DNA from: Flammeovirgaceae bacterium 311
GTDB lineage: Bacteria > Bacteroidota > Bacteroidia > Cytophagales > Cyclobacteriaceae
DNA: 64,000 bases
Assembly: GCA_000597885.1 (NCBI GenBank)
Contig: CP004371.1
Span: 1,752,501 to 1,816,500 of the forward strand
Reading direction: 5' to 3'
Part shown: piece after piece, positions 45,007 through 52,095 of the stretch
Layout: every line of letters begins with the position of its first letter
Numbering within the stretch: position 1 is the first letter of the stretch
The notes under the pieces: generated by a model
What the model saw: only the letters and a program-made list of their open reading frames with translations
Databases searched by the model: none
What the model was told of the DNA's origin: nothing
Position numbers and translations under genes: made by a program

Positions 45007-45813
45007 TCATATACTTGAGGCCAGCAGAAAATCTATTGCACCAGCTTCCTGAAGGAAAACAGAATTGCTTAAGTACTCCTGAGAAGGATGGTAGATAAAC
45101 AGACAGGTGCGGTCTGCTACTGTATTAATTACCTGGTCAGAGATTTCACGCGATACAGCCGGGCAACCGAAACTGCGGCCTAAACGGCCCAGGCTTTTGG
45201 TGATCGATGTATTTACATAATCGGCACCGTGCATCACAATGGCTCTGGCCATGGCTTTGTCGTTAAAACCTGCCTCCTGTCCTGACAGCCTAAGGCTAAG
45301 GCCGTGCTTACCAAAATAGGTATTAGCGGTTACGTAAAAACCCAGGCTGCTCTGGTTAGATTCCGGTATGTTGGAAAAAGCATCTGCCATATTGTGGCCA
45401 CTGTTCTTACCATGTGCCACCAGGTCGTGAAAAAGTAATTTCCTGTTTTTCAGGTCCAGCACCCACATTCTTTTTTCAACAGAGGGTATGCTGAAATCGA
45501 TAAGGGTTAGTATTCCTTTAGCTGAAAGTTTATCCTGACGAAGCAGGTTTAAATAACCCACCATTCCTTTGCGGAATACATCGTAAGAGGGTTTGGCATT
45601 TTTGCCGTAGTCTATCCCGTTGTATAACTGATTGAACCGCTCTTCTGCCAACAGTAATTTTGCATCACTGTCTGCGGTTTTATCTGCTTCGGATGCCGAA
45701 GCAAGAAGTTTTTCATTTTCAGGAGTTGAACTGGTTACCACACCGCTGCCTGCCAGAGCGGCCATGGAAAAAAAGATAAAAATCAGGGATAATACTCTTA
45801 GCCTCATGTACAC
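45007..45813 (-). CDS. murein L,D-transpeptidase catalytic domain protein (YkuD_2 type), copy 2
   Basis: The 268-aa protein has a clear N-terminal signal (LRVLSLIFIFFSMAALAGSG) and the same catalytic pattern VMHGADYVNTS...GRSFGCPAVS. The central part (LIDFSIPSVEKRMWVLDLKNRKLLFHDLVAHGKNSGHN) aligns closely with its neighbour. The substrate is likely peptidoglycan; transpeptidation versus carboxypeptidation cannot be judged. Tandem duplication followed by divergence is the simplest history. A start two codons later (MRLRV) is equally possible. Confidence 0.88.
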   Translation of the reverse strand: MYMRLRVLSLIFIFFSMAALAGSGVVTSSTPENEKLLASASEADKTADSDAKLLLAEERFNQLYNGIDYGKNAKPSYDVFRKGMVGYLNLLRQDKLSAKGILTLIDFSIPSVEKRMWVLDLKNRKLLFHDLVAHGKNSGHNMADAFSNIPESNQSSLGFYVTANTYFGKHGLSLRLSGQEAGFNDKAMARAIVMHGADYVNTSITKSLGRLGRSFGCPAVSREISDQVINTVADRTCLFIYHPSQEYLSNSVFLQEAGAIDFLLASSI

Positions 45814-45835
45814 TTATTTTATATTCTACATCTAT

Positions 45836-45878
45836 TGCTGCCTCACCGCAAATCTTGTTTGCTGCTTCACTGCAAATT
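45836..45878. repeat. two imperfect 19-bp direct repeats
   Basis: TGCTGCCTCACCGCAAATC (45836-45854) and TGCTGCTTCACTGCAAATT (45860-45878) match at 16 of 19 positions with a period of 24 bases, just upstream of copy 2 of the transpeptidase-like genes. Confidence 0.5.
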
Positions 45879-46246
45879 CATTATTGCAGCCTCTACTTAT
45901 AGAACATTCAGCTACTGCACATAGTTCGGTAAAATGCAATTTTAATCATTGTTTTATCCAATACCTGCACACTTCTCTGCCGTAGCTTCTAATCTTAACG
46001 TTTCAAGTCCGTTTTCGTGCCCGCCCCACAAAATTTATGTAAAAAACTTTACGCGCTGAAGGTCTGCCAGGCTTGCACCTGTAAACCCGGTCTTTCTTAT
46101 TTTGTTTGTGGATTGATATAGTTCAATAAAGCACTATTAGCGCTTAAATGAAGCATTTTTCATTTAAATACTCTTATACACTATTTTCAGGCATGTTCTT
46201 TTAGAGCGATCATCTGCTAAATAGTTTTGTTTACAGCAATAGTATC

Positions 46247-46254
46247 TACCTTTG
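46247..46254 (+). promoter_or_regulatory. candidate -7 box four bases before the ABC-F start
   Basis: TACCTTTG (TAnnTTTG) is followed by CACC and the ATG at 46259. TTTTG at 46225-46229 lies 17 bases upstream. If used, the mRNA would begin at or beside the start codon. Confidence 0.45.
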
Positions 46255-46258
46255 CACC

Positions 46259-48145
46259 ATGAATTTGCTATCAGTAGAAAACCTTTCTAAACAATACAAT
46301 CAGCGACAGCTGTTTCAGGATATTACCTTTGGGATTGGCCAGGGACAAAAAGTGGCCCTTATTGGCCGGAATGGCACCGGTAAAAGCACCCTTATCAAGA
46401 TTCTGGCAAGCACCGAATCTCCCGATGCAGGGCAGGTAGTGTACAGAAGCGGTGTGCAGGTAGGCTATTTGCCCCAGCACCCTAAATTTATCCCCGGCCA
46501 TTCTGTTCGTGAAGCGCTTTTTGATAGCAGCAACCCTGCCCTGTCGCTGGTAGCAGAATATGAGTACCTGCTGGAAGCCATCAGTGAAAAACCAGAGCTA
46601 AGCGATCGCTTCCAGGTGGTAATGTCTGAAATAGACAGCCAGAACCTCTGGGATTATGAAAGCAGTGTAAAGCAAATTCTGGGTAAGCTGGATATTCATG
46701 ATCTGCAACAACCTATCGATTCCATGAGCGGCGGCCAGCGCCGGCGGGTAGCACTTGCCAAAACCCTGCTGGAGCGCCCACACTTCCTGTTGCTCGATGA
46801 GCCTACCAACCACCTGGACCTGCCCGCTATTGAATGGCTGGAGGATTACCTTAGCAAAGCACAGCTAAGCCTGCTGATGGTTACCCACGACCGCTATTTT
46901 ATGGAGCAGGTAACCAACGAGGTGCTGGAGCTCTCTGGCGCTAAGCTTTTTGGTTACCACGGCAGCTACAGCTACTACCTGGAGAAAAAAGCCGAACGAC
47001 AGGAACAACAGCAGGCCGAAGTAGACAAGGCCCGTAACCTGATGCGCAAAGAGCTGGACTGGGTGCGCCGCCAGCCCAAAGCCCGGGGCACCAAAGCTAA
47101 ATACCGCCTCGATGCCTTTGAAGAGCTAAAGGAAAAAGCGGGTCAGAAAATTGGCGAGAAAGATATACAGCTGCAAACCATTGGCCGCCGTCTGGGTGGT
47201 AAGGTGCTGGAGCTTGAAAACATCAGCAAGAGCTATGGCGACAAGAAGCTGTTTGAACCCTTTAGCTATAAGTTTTTAAGAGGCGATAAAATTGGACTGA
47301 TTGGTCCGAATGGTGCGGGTAAAAGTACCTTCCTGAATATTATTACCGGCACTGTAAAGCCTGATACCGGTACTGTAGATACAGGCCAGACCCTGCAGGT
47401 GGGCTATTACCGGCAGGAGGAGCAGATCTTTGACCCCAACATGCGGGTAATAGAAGTGGTGAAAGAGGTAGCCGAGGTCATCCCTATGGCAGATGGCCGC
47501 ACCCTTACCGCCGGGCAGCTGCTGCTGGAGTTTGGCTTTAACGGCGACCAGCAGTATACGCTGGTGGGCAAATTAAGCGGGGGCGAAAAGCGCAGGCTGC
47601 AAATGCTGCGCATCCTGATGCAGAACCCCAACTTCCTGATCCTCGACGAGCCTACCAACGACCTGGACATCAGCACCCTGAACGTGCTGGAAGATTTCCT
47701 GGCTAACTACGGCGGTTGCCTGATCATCGTATCGCACGACCGTTACTTTATGGACCGCCTGGTAGATCACCTTTTTGTATTTGGCGAAGGCCAGATCCGC
47801 GACTTCCCGGGTAACTACACCGACTGGCGCGAGGCCAAGGAGGAGGAAGATGCAGAAGCCGCCAAACCACAGCCTAAAGCTGCACCCGTTAAGCAGGTGG
47901 AGGCACCGGTTGTATCAAAGCCAGTTATTGAAAAGCGCAAGCTAAGTTATAAGGAGCAAAAAGAGTTTGAGCAGCTGGAAAAACAAATTGCCCAGCTTAA
48001 TAAAAAGAAAGAAGAGCTGGTGCTGAGGATGAACGCCGGCGGCGGTCACGAGGAGCTTATGGCTATGGGCCAGGAGCTGGAAAACATTAATGAACAGCTC
48101 GACGAAAAAGAAATGCGCTGGCTGGAGCTAAGTGAGCTGGCGTAA
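46259..48145 (+). CDS. ABC-F family ATPase (Uup-type)
   Basis: The 628-aa protein holds two ABC cassettes: Walker A GRNGTGKST (about 36) and GPNGAGKST (about 350), signatures MSGGQRRRVALAK and LSGGEKRRLQML, Walker B LLLDEPTNHLD and LILDEPTNDLD. A linker between the cassettes (P-site tRNA interaction region) and a C-terminal coiled coil (KRKLSYKEQKEFEQLEKQIAQLNKKKEELVL) are typical of Uup. ABC-F proteins act on ribosomes; Uup also touches DNA branch intermediates. No membrane segments are present, so it is not a transporter. Confidence 0.93.
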   Translation: MNLLSVENLSKQYNQRQLFQDITFGIGQGQKVALIGRNGTGKSTLIKILASTESPDAGQVVYRSGVQVGYLPQHPKFIPGHSVREALFDSSNPALSLVAEYEYLLEAISEKPELSDRFQVVMSEIDSQNLWDYESSVKQILGKLDIHDLQQPIDSMSGGQRRRVALAKTLLERPHFLLLDEPTNHLDLPAIEWLEDYLSKAQLSLLMVTHDRYFMEQVTNEVLELSGAKLFGYHGSYSYYLEKKAERQEQQQAEVDKARNLMRKELDWVRRQPKARGTKAKYRLDAFEELKEKAGQKIGEKDIQLQTIGRRLGGKVLELENISKSYGDKKLFEPFSYKFLRGDKIGLIGPNGAGKSTFLNIITGTVKPDTGTVDTGQTLQVGYYRQEEQIFDPNMRVIEVVKEVAEVIPMADGRTLTAGQLLLEFGFNGDQQYTLVGKLSGGEKRRLQMLRILMQNPNFLILDEPTNDLDISTLNVLEDFLANYGGCLIIVSHDRYFMDRLVDHLFVFGEGQIRDFPGNYTDWREAKEEEDAEAAKPQPKAAPVKQVEAPVVSKPVIEKRKLSYKEQKEFEQLEKQIAQLNKKKEELVLRMNAGGGHEELMAMGQELENINEQLDEKEMRWLELSELA

Positions 48146-48165
48146 CGAACAATCTTTATAATATG

Positions 48166-48208
48166 GGGCCGCAGCTGCAGAATATAATAAATTCTGTGTC
48201 TGCGGCCC
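48166..48208. other. long imperfect hairpin between ABC-F and TrkA-C genes
   Basis: GGGCCGCAG (48166-48174) pairs with CTGCGGCCC (48200-48208) and, inside a 3x3 internal loop, CAGAAT with ATTCTG around a 7-base loop. There is no T-run, so it is not a standard terminator. It could be a transcript-end structure or a protein site. Confidence 0.5.
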
Positions 48209-48260
48209 TGTAACCTTCTGCCCCTATTGTGGTTTAACAGCATAGAGCACCTGCTTTGCC

Positions 48261-49061
48261 ATGATTGCTGTAATTACACTCATACTTATTCTTTCATTTT
48301 CCTTCCTGATCACTAAAGTTGCCACCATTGCGCTTATGCATACGGGGCTTAGCCGACAGTCGGCACAATTCCAGGCACGATCTATATTTACAGGTGTTGG
48401 CTATGCCACCAAAGAATCTGAAAACATTGTAAACCACCCCCTGCGCCGCCGGATCGTAATGGTTTTGATGCTGCTTGGAAATGCTGGTATTGTATCGGTG
48501 GTAGCCACCCTGGTATTGACTTTTTTAGGAAAAGAAGAAGGCGATCTCCCCCTCCTTCTGCGGCTGGCACTGCTTGTGCTGGGGGTAGTGCTGCTGTGGC
48601 TGATATTTTCAAGCAAGTGGTTTAACCGGGTGCTAAGCCGCATCATCAACTGGGCACTCCACCGCTACACCGATTTATCTGTGCAGGATTATGCCGGCAT
48701 TCTGCACCTGGGTGGCGAATATAAAATAGCAGAGGTATTTGTGAAGAAAAAGCACTGGATGGCAAATTGTACCCTCGCCCAGCTCGCACTTTCTAAAGAG
48801 GGTGTTTATATTCTGGGCGTTACCCGGCAGGATGGCAGCTACCTGGGGGTACCCGGGCATGATACCTCCATTCTTACCGGCGATACAGTGATTGTATACG
48901 GACGCAGTTCTGTCATCAAAAACTTATTGCATAGGCGTAAAGACGAACGGGCGAAGCTGGAGCATCTGAAAGGCATGCAGAAACATGAGGTGGCTAAAAC
49001 AATAGAACGTGAGGTGGATCAGCAAAAGGTAGAGAAACAGCAGGAGAGTAACGAGCAGTAA
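48261..49061 (+). CDS. membrane protein with C-terminal TrkA-C (RCK_C) domain
   Basis: The 266-aa protein has an N-terminal hydrophobic segment (about 4-25), a stretch LMHTGLSRQSAQFQARSIFTGVGYATKESENIVNHPLRRRI, two further membrane segments (about 65-115) and then a soluble domain with YKIAEVFVKKKHWMANCTLAQLALSKEGVYILGVTRQDGSYLGVPGHDTSILTGDTVIVYG, the TrkA-C pattern that binds ligands such as c-di-AMP or senses ions. The SIFTGVGYATKESE stretch resembles the loop of Trk-associated proteins. Its regulated partner is unknown; ion flux control is a reasonable inference. A charged C-terminal tail follows. Confidence 0.8.
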   Translation: MIAVITLILILSFSFLITKVATIALMHTGLSRQSAQFQARSIFTGVGYATKESENIVNHPLRRRIVMVLMLLGNAGIVSVVATLVLTFLGKEEGDLPLLLRLALLVLGVVLLWLIFSSKWFNRVLSRIINWALHRYTDLSVQDYAGILHLGGEYKIAEVFVKKKHWMANCTLAQLALSKEGVYILGVTRQDGSYLGVPGHDTSILTGDTVIVYGRSSVIKNLLHRRKDERAKLEHLKGMQKHEVAKTIEREVDQQKVEKQQESNEQ

Positions 49062-49163
49062 GCACACCATATCTTTTATGCTGCACCAGCAGGTAGGGTG
49101 ATTGAGCGAAGCTAAACTTTAAACACTACAGTGCGTTTAACCTCCTACCAAAACATAAAAGAA

Positions 49164-49400
49164 ATGATTAAACAGTTAAGCAGAGTCTCATCTCTCCTGT
49201 TACAGAACATTCAGCTAAAAATCATGCTCATGGCCTGCATACTGGTTGCAAACCTCAAAGCACTGGCCCAGGATGGAGAGCTGGACATTGACATCAGTGT
49301 AAATGAACCGGAATGGTATGAGAACATCTGGATCTGGATTGGGCTTGCCGTATTCATCATCATTATCGTTGCCATTGTGAGTGCAGGCCGAAAAAAATAA
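49164..49400 (+). CDS. tiny hydrophobic membrane protein, 78 aa
   Basis: The product has an N-terminal signal-like stretch ending KALAQDGELDIDISVNEPEWYENIWIW and one C-terminal membrane segment (IGLAVFIIIIVAIVSAGRKK). The ATG at 49164 is preferred to a GTG at 49131. Small proteins with this EPEWYENIWIWIG signature occur widely in Bacteroidota but have no known role to me. It stands about 100 bases after the TrkA-C gene and is convergent with DUF3037. Confidence 0.7.
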   Translation: MIKQLSRVSSLLLQNIQLKIMLMACILVANLKALAQDGELDIDISVNEPEWYENIWIWIGLAVFIIIIVAIVSAGRKK

Positions 49401-49433
49401 TGTCTTAAAAGACGACTATCAGATCAAGGTCAG

Positions 49434-49817
49434 TCACTGTACCAGCTGTATATGCAGCTGTGCAAGCTTTTCCTGAGGATTCAGGCACAGACCCGGGTGC
49501 ACGGGCGATGTTTGTACTACGGTGCTTCGGGTAGCGGTGAGCCAGCGAAAGCGCGATGCGATGGGCAGCCTGCCAATAGTGCCTCCCTCTGTGCCTCCGC
49601 TGCAGATACGCACAAAAGCCTGCAGCCGCTCCTCCAGCTCATCAATATCCAGCTGGTCGGAAAAAGCCCTGAGCCGCTCCTCGTTCAGCTCGTATTGGGT
49701 CTGCAGAAAGCCCTGCGAGGAGCAGTAAACGATGATGCCCACATTCATGAATTCCTGCCGTTCCACACAAGGCACAACACGAATAATAGCGTACTCAAAT
49801 AAGTGCTTCTCTTGCAT
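49434..49817 (-). CDS. DUF3037 family protein
   Basis: The 127-aa protein begins MQEKHLFEYAIIRVVPCVERQEFMNVGIIVYC, the DUF3037 signature, and has LDELEERL helices and a Thr-rich end. The ATG at 49817 is chosen because it begins this signature; an earlier ATG (49835) would add six residues. It overlaps the HipA-like gene by 23 bases. DUF3037 is repeatedly found next to HipA-like kinases, so a partner role is likely but its activity is not known. Confidence 0.85.
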   Translation of the reverse strand: MQEKHLFEYAIIRVVPCVERQEFMNVGIIVYCSSQGFLQTQYELNEERLRAFSDQLDIDELEERLQAFVRICSGGTEGGTIGRLPIASRFRWLTATRSTVVQTSPVHPGLCLNPQEKLAQLHIQLVQ

Positions 49818-50589
49818 GCTGTGCTTCCTTGACAAAAATTTGGGTGTTGGCTAATCGGGTTTTCAGGTACTGGCTGTAAGCCTGCCGGTGTGCATCAGCA
49901 GTTTCAAAAGGCGAATCCTTCACCAGCCATTCATCGGGGATCAAAGATACGATAGAATCTATCAAATCTGGTGTAAGAATAGTACGAAAGGCTGCATCTG
50001 CCTCCTCCAGTGCTGTGGCCTGTGACAGGAGCACATGATCCTTGATCTGCACAAAGGGGCGCATGGCCTGCTTCTCCAGCTCCTGCCAGGAGTGATGAAA
50101 ATAGAAAGAAGCACCATGGTCAATCAGCCACAGCTCCTTATGCCACATCAGCATATTGGTATTACGGGCGGTGCGGTCTACATTGGTAATCAGGCAGTCG
50201 AACCACACCAGCTGCGATGCAGTTTTTTCATCAACCCGGTTCACCAACGCATCAAACGTAATGGCACCTGTAAGATAATGAAGCGCCAGGTTCATTCCCT
50301 CACTGGCACGCAGCAGGTCCTGGATCTCCTCATCCGGCTCGGTGCGGCCAAAGGCTTCATCGAGCTGGGCGAAGACAAGCTCGGGCACTCTAAAACCCAG
50401 TGCACGGGCAATTTCTCCCCCCAGCAGCTCTGCAATCAGGGCTTTAGCCCCCTGCCCTGCTCCCCGGAACTTCAGCACATATAAAAAATCATCGTCGGCC
50501 TCTACAATTGCCGGCAGGGAACCACCCTCCCGCAGGGGCGTTACGTAACGGGTTACCTGCACAGACCTTAGCTCCGGATCGTACTTCAT
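49795..50589 (-). CDS. HipA-like kinase family protein
   Basis: The 264-aa protein has GAGQGAKALIAELLGGEIARALGF near the N-terminus (nucleotide-loop and helix region), WFDCLITNVDRTARNTNML (catalytic Asn-Asp region) and LWLIDHGASFYFHH (equivalent of DFG, here IDHG). It belongs to the short HipA-like group lacking HipB and the usual N-terminal lobe of toxin HipA. It is coupled with DUF3037 and may be a protein kinase or pseudokinase. Whether the pair acts as a toxin-antitoxin module is not shown. Confidence 0.82.
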   Translation of the reverse strand: MKYDPELRSVQVTRYVTPLREGGSLPAIVEADDDFLYVLKFRGAGQGAKALIAELLGGEIARALGFRVPELVFAQLDEAFGRTEPDEEIQDLLRASEGMNLALHYLTGAITFDALVNRVDEKTASQLVWFDCLITNVDRTARNTNMLMWHKELWLIDHGASFYFHHSWQELEKQAMRPFVQIKDHVLLSQATALEEADAAFRTILTPDLIDSIVSLIPDEWLVKDSPFETADAHRQAYSQYLKTRLANTQIFVKEAQHAREALI

Positions 50590-50647
50590 GCCCTAAATCT
50601 CTGTAAAACAACGCAAGCAAGCGAACAATTTCTCTACTTTCCGCGCG

Positions 50648-52036
50648 CTACATCCTGATATCCATAATCTTTTTATTCTTGCGGCTATCCTCCGCCATGA
50701 AGCCCATTACGTGGCTTTCTATGGATTCATCGATGGTGGAGGTGAGGATTGCCGGATCCTGCTGCGCCACCGCCTGTACAAAATCACGCACCAACAGCCA
50801 GTCGCCACCTCCATGGCCGCTGTTTTTATAACCTTCCACATCTTCGGCCTGCGGAATAAATTTAACAGATTCGCGGGTACGGAAGTCGGTGATCACCAGC
50901 TCCTTCATATCACCCACCATATCGCCCATGGACCCCATTACGCGGGTACGTCGGCCATGATAAGAGGTAAAGGCTTCCATGGAAAAATTCGCTGTAACCC
51001 CATCGGCAAACATAATGCTGGTAATGTAGTGGTCGGGCTGATCATTATCCATGCGGTACACACAGCGGCCATAGTTGGTGGTCCGTAATCGTTCCATGAT
51101 CACTGCGCTGTGCTTTGATTTATCCTCGGGCAGGTCCAGCACCTTGGTTCGGTGCCGCCGGTCGTGGTACTCTTTTATGGCAGAATACGGGCACTCCCGC
51201 TCCACCCGGCAACCATCCGTACAGCGCTCTGTGCTTCCCGGAGGTGCATTCTCCAGCTTGAACCACTTCAGGTCGCCCATGGCCACTATTTGCCGGCTGG
51301 GTTTGTTGATTACCCATTTGATAATATCCAGGTCGTGGCAGGACTTTGCCAGGATAATGGGCGTTGTTTCCTTGGAGTTGTGCCAGTTGCCCCGCACATA
51401 GGAGTGGGCCATATGAGTGTGCTCAATGGGCTCAAAATGCTGTACGCTGATGATCTCTCCGATGGCTCCCTGTGCCACCAGCTCTTTCATCTTAACAAAA
51501 TAAGGCGCATAGCGAAGCACATGGCATACAGCCACGATCCTGCCTGTTTTTTTCGCCAGGGCCAGGATATCGCGGCACTCCTGCTCAGTGGGTGCAATGG
51601 GTTTTTCGAGCAGAATATCGTAGCCCATGGTGAGGGCCTTTATGCAGGGCGCGTAGTGCATCTGATCCGGGGTGGATATCACAATGGCATCTGCAAACTT
51701 TGGCCGGTCAAACACCCGCTCCCAGGTATCGAAGCGATTGGCCTTCAGTATGTTATGCTTCTCGGCATATTTATTATTGCGGTACGGAATAGGCTCTGCC
51801 ACCCCCACAATCTTGAGCTGATCCGGAAAAGCCGCTGCAAAATTTCCATACACCGTACCTCTATTTCCGGCACCCAGTGTAATGGCGGTAACAGGCTTTG
51901 CCATGGGCTTGTGCAGCGGATTAGGCTGTATTTTATATCCGTAGCGGTTCTCTCCTAACCTGGCAAGCGCATCGGTGCTGATAACGGCGGCACCCAGGCC
52001 CAAACCCAACGATTTTAATAAACTTCTGCGATTCAT
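50648..52036 (-). CDS. exported Gfo/Idh/MocA family oxidoreductase
   Basis: The 462-aa protein starts with a twin-arginine signal (NRRSLLKSLGLGLGAAVIS, cut near residue 25), so a folded NAD-containing enzyme is likely exported by Tat. A dinucleotide-binding start (AITLGAGNRGTVYG) and the EKPIAPT motif mark the family. A CTDGCRVERECPYSA segment (four Cys) could bind a metal. Similar proteins include GH109 glycosidases, which use NAD for hydrolysis, so an activity on N-acetylated sugars is possible given the neighbourhood. It lies downstream of the GH89 pair in the same direction. Confidence 0.85.
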   Translation of the reverse strand: MNRRSLLKSLGLGLGAAVISTDALARLGENRYGYKIQPNPLHKPMAKPVTAITLGAGNRGTVYGNFAAAFPDQLKIVGVAEPIPYRNNKYAEKHNILKANRFDTWERVFDRPKFADAIVISTPDQMHYAPCIKALTMGYDILLEKPIAPTEQECRDILALAKKTGRIVAVCHVLRYAPYFVKMKELVAQGAIGEIISVQHFEPIEHTHMAHSYVRGNWHNSKETTPIILAKSCHDLDIIKWVINKPSRQIVAMGDLKWFKLENAPPGSTERCTDGCRVERECPYSAIKEYHDRRHRTKVLDLPEDKSKHSAVIMERLRTTNYGRCVYRMDNDQPDHYITSIMFADGVTANFSMEAFTSYHGRRTRVMGSMGDMVGDMKELVITDFRTRESVKFIPQAEDVEGYKNSGHGGGDWLLVRDFVQAVAQQDPAILTSTIDESIESHVMGFMAEDSRKNKKIMDIRM

Positions 52037-52095
52037 AAATAATGCTTTTATGCCCTGCTAAGGCTGTACTTTTCATATGGTGCTGCGGATGGCGG

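Larger units (their letters stand above)
45814..46258. other. intergenic region with promoters of the transpeptidase-like and ABC-F genes
   Basis: This 445-bp stretch holds the imperfect repeats described separately and, at its right end, a TAnnTTTG box next to the ABC-F start. Nothing else was recognised. Confidence 0.6.

Noticed and set aside
49131-49163. GTG start for the small membrane protein
   Set aside because: The 11 extra residues add nothing protein-like to a signal-like N-terminus that begins well at the ATG at 49164.
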